From NCBI GenBank assembly GCA_934654765.1, contig CAKUGX010000061.1, positions 1-10,656 on the forward strand: a DNA stretch of 10,656 nt, in the 5' to 3' direction. The notes beneath the pieces were generated by a model. That model did no database searches. It was given only the letters and a program-made list of their open reading frames with translations, and was not told where the DNA came from. This document shows, piece by piece, positions 1 through 5,320 of the stretch (its first letter is position 1; each line of letters opens with the position of its first letter). This DNA is from an uncultured Collinsella sp. (GTDB lineage Bacteria; Actinomycetota; Coriobacteriia; Coriobacteriales; Coriobacteriaceae). A program made the position numbers and the translations under genes.

Positions 1-238
1 GTTGCCGCCGAAGCCGCCACGGTTGCCACCGCGGTCACCATAGCCGCCACGGTTGCCGCCGAAGCCGCCGCGACCACCACGGTCGCCGCCACGGTCACCA
101 AAGCCGCCACGGCCACCACGGTCGCCACCGCGACCGCCACGGTCGCCGCCACGGCCACCGCGATCGCCAAAGCCGCCGCGACCGCCACGGTCGCCGCCGC
201 GGCCACCGCGATCGTCACGACCGCCGCGAGGACCGCGG
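1..238 (-). repeat. In-frame repeats coding an RGG/GDRGG/GGFG tail
   Basis: This GC-rich tract is built from short degenerate units such as GGTGGCCGTGGCGGC. In the minus frame they encode Arg-Gly-Gly blocks separated by Asp, Phe-Gly, Asn or Tyr. The third codon positions vary (CGT/CGC, GGT/GGC) while the amino-acid pattern is kept, which points to selection on the protein rather than fresh DNA duplication. The array continues past the window edge, so its full length is unknown. Confidence 0.85.
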
Positions 239-834
239 TCCTCGTCCAGGCCCATGGCGACGAGCGGGGCGATAACCTTATCGAGGGCAGCCATCAGCTC
301 GATGGCTTCCTCGTAAGAAAGCTCGGGCAGGAGCTTCTCCTTCTTGTTGGCAAGCTCGGTCAGACCCTCGGCAGCATCCTCAGCAGCGAAGACGACGATC
401 TTGCGCATATCGCCCTCGGCGTCGTCGATGCGACCGACCAGATCGGCAGCCTCGGCCTCGGCCATCAGGCCATCGAGCTCACGAAGGCGCATGCCCAGCA
501 GGTCGGACATCTCCTTCTGCTCCATCTTGGGCTTGAGGTCAAGGAGCTTGATGGCGCGCTCGATGTTCGCCATGCGCTCGGCCTTGGCCTCCTCCTCCTT
601 GGAAATAGCAAAGCGACGGCTGCGCAGCAGGCGGGCGGCCTTCTGCATCTTGTCCATCAGCTCTTCGTCATCGTAATCTGCGGCGGCCTCGACAACCTCG
701 GCCTCCTCCTCGGTGGAAACCTCGTCAGCAGCCTCAACCTCGGCAGCTTCGGTCTCCACGGTCTCGACTGCCTCAACCTCGGCAGCCATGGTCTCGTTCT
801 CGGTCTCGTTCATGATCTCTTCGTTCTCAGACAT
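1..834 (-). CDS. MarR-like winged-helix protein with RGG-rich tail (3' end outside window)
   Basis: The frame is open from ATG at 834 to the left edge, giving 278 residues without a stop. AAGGAG (839-844) sits 4 bases before the ATG. Residues 1-60 are strongly acidic (many Glu, repeated AAEVEA). Residues about 60-160 resemble a MarR winged helix: QKEMSDLLGMRLRELDGLM as the helix-turn-helix, then DLVGRIDDAEGDMRKIVVF as the wing, matching the MarR pattern 'GLVxRxxxxxDxRxxxVxLT'. Residues about 172-195 match the MarR C-terminal dimer helix. From residue 199 on there is only Arg, Gly, Asp, Phe, Asn and Tyr in RGG, GDRGG and GGFG units, a composition known from RNA-binding tails. The role is inferred: a nucleic-acid-binding regulator, DNA or RNA. 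The usual second Arg of the MarR wing 'DRR' is partly replaced (GDMR), so DNA binding is uncertain. Gene presence is near certain, family assignment moderate. Confidence 0.85.
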   Translation of the reverse strand, partial: MSENEEIMNETENETMAAEVEAVETVETEAAEVEAADEVSTEEEAEVVEAAADYDDEELMDKMQKAARLLRSRRFAISKEEEAKAERMANIERAIKLLDLKPKMEQKEMSDLLGMRLRELDGLMAEAEAADLVGRIDDAEGDMRKIVVFAAEDAAEGLTELANKKEKLLPELSYEEAIELMAALDKVIAPLVAMGLDEDRGPRGGRDDRGGRGGDRGGRGGFGDRGGRGGDRGGRGGDRGGRGGFGDRGGDRGGRGGFGGNRGGYGDRGGNRGGFGGN

Positions 835-848
835 GAGACTCCTTCTTG

Positions 849-923
849 GCCCTCTCGGGCATCATCGCCCCATTCGCGGGGCCCGTCGCGCACTCTTTGC
901 GCATATAAATCATGCCTCTCGGC
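849..923 (-). promoter_or_regulatory. Hairpin-rich leader of the RGG protein gene
   Basis: Upstream of the ATG at 834 the minus-strand sequence can fold into three small hairpins. GCCC-GAGA-GGGC spans 849-860, GCCCC-GCGAAT-GGGGC spans 867-882, and GCC-GAGA-GGC spans 914-923. Two of them carry the same GAGA (GNRA-type) tetraloop. AT-rich TTTATATG lies at 903-910 between the second and third hairpins, so the transcript may start after the third. No clear -35/-10 pair was found. A structured leader is seen; any regulatory role is inference. Confidence 0.35.
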
Positions 924-1046
924 AAAACGTCCATTAGTTTATGGTGTCGTCCGTCAATCTAGCTGCAGAATCTATGTGCACACATTAATGCGACATGTCG
1001 CGGTATCATGACTTGAATCAAATGCGCCCACCTTAAGGAGCCCGCC

Positions 1047-1457
1047 ATGATCAAACCCATCATGAAGTCCGAGTTCTTTTTACACCTGCCCTCCGAGGAC
1101 GCCGGCCCCGAAGACGCCGCGACCGGGCAGGATCTTCTGGACACGCTGCACGAGCATGAGCACGAGTGTGTGGGGCTTGCCGCCAATATGATTGGCGTAC
1201 GCAAACGCATCATCTGCGTAAAGGACGGCAGCAAGTCGCTGCTCATGTACAACCCGCAGATTCTTGAGCAGGTCAATGCCTACCAGACGACCGAGGGATG
1301 CCTCTCGCTGGCCGGAGAACGCCCGTGTACTCGCTATCGCCGTATTAAAGTGGAGTATCTGGACGAGAACTTCGTCCACCGCATCAAAAACTTCTCGGGC
1401 TACACTGCCGAAATCATCCAACACGAAATCGACCACTGTTATGGGATAGTAATTTAA
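1047..1457 (+). CDS. def: Peptide deformylase, GLAANM-type (PDF-A)
   Basis: This 136-residue protein would remove the N-formyl group from Met at the start of nascent proteins in the cytoplasm, using a bound metal ion. AAGGAG (1035-1040) lies 6 bases before the ATG. Motif 1 is G43-L-A-A-N-M48, motif 2 is E83-G-C85-L-S, and motif 3 is Q125-H126-E127-I-D-H130. The metal ligands (Cys85, His126, His130) and catalytic Glu127 are therefore present. The Gln that ends motif 1 in classical deformylases is Met48. From memory, this GLAANMIG form is shared by a short deformylase subfamily in Gram-positive bacteria, so it is probably a subfamily trait rather than decay. The protein lacks the longer C-terminal helix of E. 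coli Def (about 169 residues). No fmt gene is adjacent. A housekeeping deformylase may exist elsewhere. Confidence 0.9.
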   Translation: MIKPIMKSEFFLHLPSEDAGPEDAATGQDLLDTLHEHEHECVGLAANMIGVRKRIICVKDGSKSLLMYNPQILEQVNAYQTTEGCLSLAGERPCTRYRRIKVEYLDENFVHRIKNFSGYTAEIIQHEIDHCYGIVI

Positions 1458-1469
1458 CGCCGATTCGAA

Positions 1470-1505
1470 AAAGCGCCCTGCGGCCGAATGGCTACAGGGC
1501 GCTTT
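1470..1505. terminator. Bidirectional hairpin terminator between PDF-A and the aminotransferase
   Basis: AAGCGCCCTG (1471-1480) pairs perfectly with CAGGGCGCTT (1495-1504), with one more A-T pair outside and a 14-base loop. It lies between two convergent genes. The minus strand gets a better T-run after the stem (five Ts) than the plus strand (CTTTC), so it should stop the aminotransferase transcript best and PDF-A more weakly. Confidence 0.8.
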
Positions 1506-1528
1506 CAGTTGTACGGAGCTTCTATCCC

Positions 1529-3049
1529 CTACGACTGGCGGTAGTGATCGAAGAAGTCGGCGAGGTCTTCGAGGGACTCTTTGAGCACTTCCATGCGCGG
1601 CAGGTACACGATGCGGAAGTGGTCGGGCTCGGCCCAGTTAAAGCCGCCGCCGCGCGTGATCAGAATCTTCTTCTCGTGCAGCAGGTCGAGGGCGAACTGC
1701 TCGTCGTCGGTGATGTTGAACTTCTTCACATCCATCTTGGGGAAGATGTAGAACGCCGCGCGCGGCTTGACCACCGAGATGCCATCGATCTTGCTAAGCG
1801 CCTCGTACACAAAGTTACGCTGCTCGTAGACACGGCCGCCGGGGCGAATGTAGTCGTTAACCGACTGATGACCGCCGAGCGCCGTCTGAACGATCGACTG
1901 AGCCGGAACGTTAGAGCACAGGCGCATGTTCGAAAGCATGTTGATGCCCATAATAAAGTCGCTCATGCAACGCTGGTTGCCCGAAAGCACCATCCAGCCA
2001 ATACGGTAGCCCGCGATCATGTGTGACTTGGACAGGCCGCTAAAGGTGACGCAGGGCAGGTCGGGCGCGAGCGAAGCAATCGAGACGTGCTCGTAGCCGT
2101 CCATGCACAGGCGGTCGTAGATCTCGTCGGCAAAGATCATCAGCTGATGCCTGCGCGCGATCTCGACGATACCCTCGAGTACCTCACGCGGATAGACGGA
2201 ACCCGTGGGGTTGTTGGGGTTGATGATGACGAGGGCCTTGGTCGCGCTCGTGATCTTGGACTCCATATCCTCCAGGTCGGGATACCAATCGGCCTGCTCG
2301 TCGCACAGATAGTGCACGGGATGACCGCCGGCAAGGGTTGCGCACGCCGTCCACAGCGGATAGTCGGGGCTGGGGATCAGGATCTCGTCGCCATTGTCGA
2401 GCAGCGCGTTCATCGAAAGCTGAATGAGCTCGGACACGCCGTTGCCCGTATAGATATGCTCCATCTGGACATTGGGCAGGCCCTTGATCTGCGAGTACTG
2501 CATGATCGCCTTGCGAGCGGAGAATAGGCCGCGCGAGTTGGAATAGCCCTCGCAGTCGGGCAGCTGCTGACGCATGTCCTTGATGACCTCATCGGGCGTG
2601 CGGAAACCGAAGGGCGCCGGGTTGCCGATATTGAGCTTGAGGATGCGCTCGCCCTCGTCCTCCATGCGGGCAGCCTCGTCGACGACGGGGCCGCGCACGT
2701 CATACAGGACGTTATCGAGCTTGGTGGATTTAGAGAAAGTGCGCATGGTAGTGCTCCTTGCAATTTGAGCCGTGGGACTAGGTTCGGATTTGGCAACGTT
2801 ATGGGACGAGGGCGCCTCGCCTTGGTCGGCGTCACTGGCGAGCAGCCAGGTAACATCGACCTCCAAAATGCGGGCGAGCAGCTCTGCCACATCGCGCCGC
2901 GGAATCGTCTTGCCGCTCACATATTGGCTCATCTGACTCTTGCCGAGTTTTTTGCCGAGCATCTCCGATGCGCGGATCACGTCCGACTGGCGAACGTCGC
3001 GATCGGACATAGCCTGTCGCAGGCGATCGCTAAACGTCTCTTGGGCCAC
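1529..3049 (-). CDS. XRE helix-turn-helix fused to AlaA-type alanine aminotransferase
   Basis: The 506-residue product has an XRE-type DNA-binding domain (about residues 6-71), a Ser/Pro/Ala linker (72-105), then a full fold-type I aminotransferase (about 108-506). The second part closely tracks E. coli AlaA (glutamate-pyruvate aminotransferase) from KLDNVLYDVRGP to the end, including LNIGNPAPFGF. PLP and substrate residues are visible: NPNNPTG (277-283), D308 and Y311 in FADEIYD, Lys341 in SGLSK as the Schiff-base lysine, and Arg479 in FRIV. It should make alanine from pyruvate and glutamate in the cytosol. The HTH-aminotransferase fusion is a known architecture (from memory, PRK13355 in CDD). 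The start is GTG at 3049, because AAGGAGG (3055-3061) is 5 bases before it. The longer frame starting at 3088 has no Shine-Dalgarno and begins inside the promoter repeats. The HTH probably gives autoregulation. An internal start at 2746 is described separately. Confidence 0.93.
   Translation of the reverse strand: MAQETFSDRLRQAMSDRDVRQSDVIRASEMLGKKLGKSQMSQYVSGKTIPRRDVAELLARILEVDVTWLLASDADQGEAPSSHNVAKSEPSPTAQIARSTTMRTFSKSTKLDNVLYDVRGPVVDEAARMEDEGERILKLNIGNPAPFGFRTPDEVIKDMRQQLPDCEGYSNSRGLFSARKAIMQYSQIKGLPNVQMEHIYTGNGVSELIQLSMNALLDNGDEILIPSPDYPLWTACATLAGGHPVHYLCDEQADWYPDLEDMESKITSATKALVIINPNNPTGSVYPREVLEGIVEIARRHQLMIFADEIYDRLCMDGYEHVSIASLAPDLPCVTFSGLSKSHMIAGYRIGWMVLSGNQRCMSDFIMGINMLSNMRLCSNVPAQSIVQTALGGHQSVNDYIRPGGRVYEQRNFVYEALSKIDGISVVKPRAAFYIFPKMDVKKFNITDDEQFALDLLHEKKILITRGGGFNWAEPDHFRIVYLPRMEVLKESLEDLADFFDHYRQS
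2744..2759 (-). promoter_or_regulatory. Internal ribosome site and ATG for stand-alone AlaA
   Basis: Inside the fusion gene, in the linker, AAGGAG (2754-2759) is followed after 7 bases by an in-frame ATG (2744-2746, Met102). Starting there gives a 405-residue protein beginning MRTFSKSTKLDN, the same length as E. coli AlaA and lacking the HTH. The codons overlapping the site include AGG for Arg98. Spacing and sequence are as good as those of true starts in this window; use in vivo is inference. Confidence 0.5.
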
Positions 3050-3070
3050 TAGAACCTCCTTGCTGGCAAA

Positions 3071-3152
3071 GTTCAATTTATAGAACACGAATTGAACCTT
3101 AGTTCAATTTAGGCAGCAGTATAGCGCGGCACATAGTACGAAAGTTCAATTT
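3071..3152. promoter_or_regulatory. Four GTTCAATT repeats at the HTH-aminotransferase promoter
   Basis: The 8-mer GTTCAATT occurs at 3071-3078, 3102-3109 and 3144-3151, and inverted as AATTGAAC at 3090-3097. The middle pair forms a perfect dyad, AATTGAAC-N4-GTTCAATT (3090-3109). On the minus strand each GTTCAA also reads TTGAAC, a -35-like hexamer. Candidate -10 elements are TATACT (3118-3123, 20 bases from its TTGAAC) and TATAAA (3077-3082, 19 bases from its TTGAAC). The repeats thus overlap the promoter and fit an operator, most simply for the N-terminal HTH of the downstream gene. The dyad core GAAC-N4-GTTC also equals the Gram-positive LexA core, which is an alternative reading. Confidence 0.6.
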
Positions 3153-3210
3153 CAAAAAGAAATGCGCCAAGTTCCAAGATTTGCTCCAGAGCAGATAACA
3201 GTGTGCACCA

Positions 3211-4068
3211 TTAGAGATATTCGAGAAATCGAGTCGCCGCAAGCGAAACGTCGGCCGTGCGGTATATGGCATTGATTTGCCGATGAGGATGCCCCTCCAG
3301 CGGCCGGATAGCGACATCAAACTGACAGCGGCGCAAGATGAGTGCCGGAAGAACACTCACGCCCAGACCATCCTCGACCATGGCCATAATCGCATAGTCG
3401 TCCCAAGTCGACAGCTTGGAGCGCACCGTTAGACCCGCACGGCGGAACAGCGGCGTAATCTCGTCGTCACTGCCGCGTTCCAGCAGAATAAACTGCTCGT
3501 TGGCCAAATCGATAAGGGAAACGGCCTCCGCGGCGGCAAGCGGAGAGCCTGCCGGCACCACGGCCATCAGCTCGTCTTGCACCAACGGCCGCGATGCCAT
3601 GCCGGCGCCGCGAGGCTCGCGCGGGATAAAGCCCAGGTCGCAGCGGCCTTCCGCTACCCATTGCTCAATCTCGGAGTAATCACCCATCAGCAGCTCGTAA
3701 TCGACATCCGGGTGATCGGCGCGAAACCGCGCGATGACCGGCGGCAGCACATGGGTCGCCACGCTCGAAAACGTACCGATGCAGATCTTGCCGCGCATGA
3801 GCCCCCGCATCTCGTCCACGCATCGCTGCAGGCGGCCAAACTCCTCGCATAACGCCTCGACCGCCGGCATGATCTGCCGCCCGTCGGCAGAAAGCACCAC
3901 GCCCTCGCGGCTGCGGTCGAGCACCTTAAAACCCCAGTCGGCCTCAAGGTCGCCCACCATACGGCTCACGCCCGACTGCGAATAGCTCAGGCGCTCAGCG
4001 GCGCGCGTAAAGCTACCGGCACGTACCGTCTCGAGCAGCACTTGCATCTTTTGGATATTGGTTTCCAC
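3211..4068 (-). CDS. LysR-family transcriptional regulator
   Basis: The 285-residue protein has an N-terminal winged helix with the typical pattern AGSFTRAAERLSYSQSGVSR (residues 17-36) and a periplasmic-binding-protein-like effector domain (about 80-280). It probably controls the divergent EamA exporter next door and itself, the usual arrangement for LysR genes. The start chosen is GTG at 4068, with AAGGTGG (4077-4083) 8 bases upstream. The frame also contains ATGs at 4110 and 4101, but a perfect TATAAT lies at 4113-4118 on this strand, only 2 bases before the first ATG, so that ATG would precede the expected transcription start. The GTG start places the helix-turn-helix at the usual distance from the N-terminus. 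The effector cannot be predicted from sequence. No terminator hairpin was seen after the stop. Confidence 0.9.
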   Translation of the reverse strand: METNIQKMQVLLETVRAGSFTRAAERLSYSQSGVSRMVGDLEADWGFKVLDRSREGVVLSADGRQIMPAVEALCEEFGRLQRCVDEMRGLMRGKICIGTFSSVATHVLPPVIARFRADHPDVDYELLMGDYSEIEQWVAEGRCDLGFIPREPRGAGMASRPLVQDELMAVVPAGSPLAAAEAVSLIDLANEQFILLERGSDDEITPLFRRAGLTVRSKLSTWDDYAIMAMVEDGLGVSVLPALILRRCQFDVAIRPLEGHPHRQINAIYRTADVSLAATRFLEYL

Positions 4069-4112
4069 GACACGCCCCACCTTTGCATGAGTATTTGTCA
4101 TGTCTCCCATGC

Positions 4113-4118
4113 ATTATA
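4113..4118 (-). promoter_or_regulatory. -10 element (TATAAT) of the LysR gene
   Basis: A perfect TATAAT on the minus strand sits in the 117-base gap between LysR and the divergent exporter. The hexamer 17 bases upstream does not resemble TTGACA, which would suit a weak or activator-dependent promoter. Confidence 0.5.
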
Positions 4119-4130
4119 TTCGCTTTTCTT

Positions 4131-4151
4131 CTATTGCCCGCTACTCCATAG
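4131..4151. promoter_or_regulatory. Possible LysR binding dyad
   Basis: CTATTG-N9-CCATAG is an imperfect dyad (5 of 6 bases per arm) midway between the divergent starts. LysR proteins bind interrupted dyads of about this size (T-N11-A type). Location supports the idea; the sequence alone is weak. Confidence 0.25.
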
Positions 4152-4185
4152 TGAACTTGCACCGATATAGAGGGGACGGCAGTGC

Positions 4186-5097
4186 ATGAACAACGGATTG
4201 CTTACATACTTAGCAGCATTGCTGTTGTTTGGCTCTAACGGCATCATCGCCGCGGCCATCGCACTGCCAAGCTCCGATATCGTGCTCCTGCGCACGTTTT
4301 TGGGTGCGCTCTCGCTCATCATCATCCTCGTCACTACGCAACGCCATAAGTTGCAGGCACCGTCTCGTCCCCGCGAAGCCGCTGCTCTTATTCTCTCGGG
4401 CGCTGCGCTAGGTGCCAGCTGGATATTCCTGTTTCGTGCCTACCAGACCATTGGCGTCGGCATCTCCTCGCTGCTGTATTACTGCGGTCCCATCATCGTT
4501 ATGGCCCTCTCCCCGCTCATTTTTGGCGAAAAGCTGACCGGCGGTAAAATCACCGGCTTCATAGCCGTCGCCTGCGGCGCCTTCCTCATCGCGGCACAAG
4601 GCCTCGGCGGCAACATGCCCGTCGCAGGCATCGCGTGCGGCATCGCCTCAGCCTTCTGCTACGCGTTGATGGTCATCGCCAGCAAGGGGGCGCCGCACAT
4701 CGAGGGCCTCGAGAACTCCACCCTCCAGGTGAGCGCCGCCTTTGCGACCGCGCTGGTTCTCACGCTCATCACGCAGGGCGTCCCCTCGTTTTTCTCCCCC
4801 AGCATCGCCGCCGGCATCGATTGGCGTGCCGTCGCCATGCTCGGCGTCGTCAACACCGGACTCGGCTGCCTGCTCTACTTTAGCGCCGTCGCCAAACTGC
4901 CCGTACAGACCGTCGCCGTCGTCGGTTACCTCGAGCCGCTTTCGGCCGTCGTCTTCTCCGTCGCCCTTTTGGGCGAGGCCATGACGCCCATCCGCCTGAT
5001 GGGAGCCGCGCTGATTATCGGCGGAGCGATCTTCTGCGAACTCGCCGGCAAACGCGCAAGCGCCAAGGGCAGCATCGCTCAGGCAGCGCGTGCCTAA
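4186..5097 (+). CDS. EamA/DMT-superfamily transporter
   Basis: This is a 303-residue integral membrane protein with about ten hydrophobic helices arranged as two EamA repeats (about residues 5-138 and 147-290). Each repeat ends with the family's G-E motif followed by a long Gly-rich helix: FGEKLT (113-118) and LGEAMT (near 264). The YQTIGVGISSLLYYCGP stretch after helix 3 is also typical of EamA. Members mostly export amino acids or other small metabolites by proton antiport; the substrate here cannot be assigned. GAGGGGA (4170-4176) lies 9 bases before the ATG, a slightly long spacing. It is transcribed away from the LysR gene, which likely regulates it. The C-terminus (KRASAKGS...) is basic and probably cytoplasmic. 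Confidence 0.92.
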   Translation: MNNGLLTYLAALLLFGSNGIIAAAIALPSSDIVLLRTFLGALSLIIILVTTQRHKLQAPSRPREAAALILSGAALGASWIFLFRAYQTIGVGISSLLYYCGPIIVMALSPLIFGEKLTGGKITGFIAVACGAFLIAAQGLGGNMPVAGIACGIASAFCYALMVIASKGAPHIEGLENSTLQVSAAFATALVLTLITQGVPSFFSPSIAAGIDWRAVAMLGVVNTGLGCLLYFSAVAKLPVQTVAVVGYLEPLSAVVFSVALLGEAMTPIRLMGAALIIGGAIFCELAGKRASAKGSIAQAARA

Positions 5098-5111
5098 CAG
5101 CCCCTCTTCGG

Positions 5112-5183
5112 TTTCAAAACAGGGGTGCGTCCGCGGTACCACCTTGCAGCAAGCCACACAGCGGATTCGCCCCTGTTTTGAAA
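5112..5183 (-). promoter_or_regulatory. T-box-like core within a 14-bp inverted repeat, no downstream gene
   Basis: Read on the minus strand, this element contains GGTGGTACCGCGG (5131-5143), which matches 12 of the 14 bases of the T-box motif AGGGTGGNACCGCG (the bases before GGTGG differ). It is flanked by a perfect 14-bp inverted repeat, TTTCAAAACAGGGG (5112-5125 on the plus strand) and CCCCTGTTTTGAAA (5170-5183). The CCCCT part could instead pair with AGGGG of the minus-strand sequence at 5101-5105, giving two exclusive folds as in an attenuator. No recognisable Stem I or specifier loop lies upstream, and the strand runs into the antisense side of the exporter gene, so no target gene is visible. 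It may be a T-box remnant. As a plus-strand element it could serve the exporter as a terminator, though the 44-base loop and missing T-run argue against a normal one. Confidence 0.4.
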
Positions 5184-5205
5184 TGTCATCTGCGCAAACG
5201 AATAC

Positions 5206-5219
5206 TCCCCAGCTGGGGA
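5206..5219. promoter_or_regulatory. 14-bp palindrome TCCCCAGCTGGGGA
   Basis: A perfect palindrome lies between the exporter and kup genes. It could be a protein-binding dyad or a short hairpin with an AGCT loop. Only a weak T-rich stretch (TTATTGT) follows, so a terminator role is unconvincing. No known operator was recognised. Confidence 0.35.
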
Positions 5220-5279
5220 TTATTGTCTAAAGCACCCCGATGTGCCAAACTGCTCTTATATATAAAGACGGCATAAAAG

Positions 5280-5299
5280 ATTTCTGTCCCGACAGAAAT
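5280..5299. promoter_or_regulatory. Perfect dyad ATTTCTGTC-CC-GACAGAAAT upstream of kup
   Basis: The arms are 9 bases with a 2-base centre. The dyad ends 9 bases before the kup Shine-Dalgarno (5309-5315). AT-rich TATATATAAA (5257-5266) about 14 bases upstream could hold the -10. A repressor bound here would sit near the transcription start; the element would also form a hairpin in the leader RNA. An operator is the simpler reading, because a 2-base loop is strained in RNA. Confidence 0.5.
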
Positions 5300-5320
5300 T
5301 AGATGTCTAAGGGAGTCCAC

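Noticed and set aside
1..240. Repeat tract considered as a CRISPR array or noncoding satellite
   Set aside because: Units are short, degenerate at third codon positions and keep one open frame coding RGG; no direct repeats with unique spacers.
3050..3088. N-terminal extension of the fusion aminotransferase from ATG 3088
   Set aside because: It lies in the promoter repeats, has no ribosome site, and the GTG at 3049 has AAGGAGG at ideal spacing.
5184..5320. c-di-AMP (ydaO) riboswitch before kup
   Set aside because: The space is short and the conserved ydaO core sequences are not visible.
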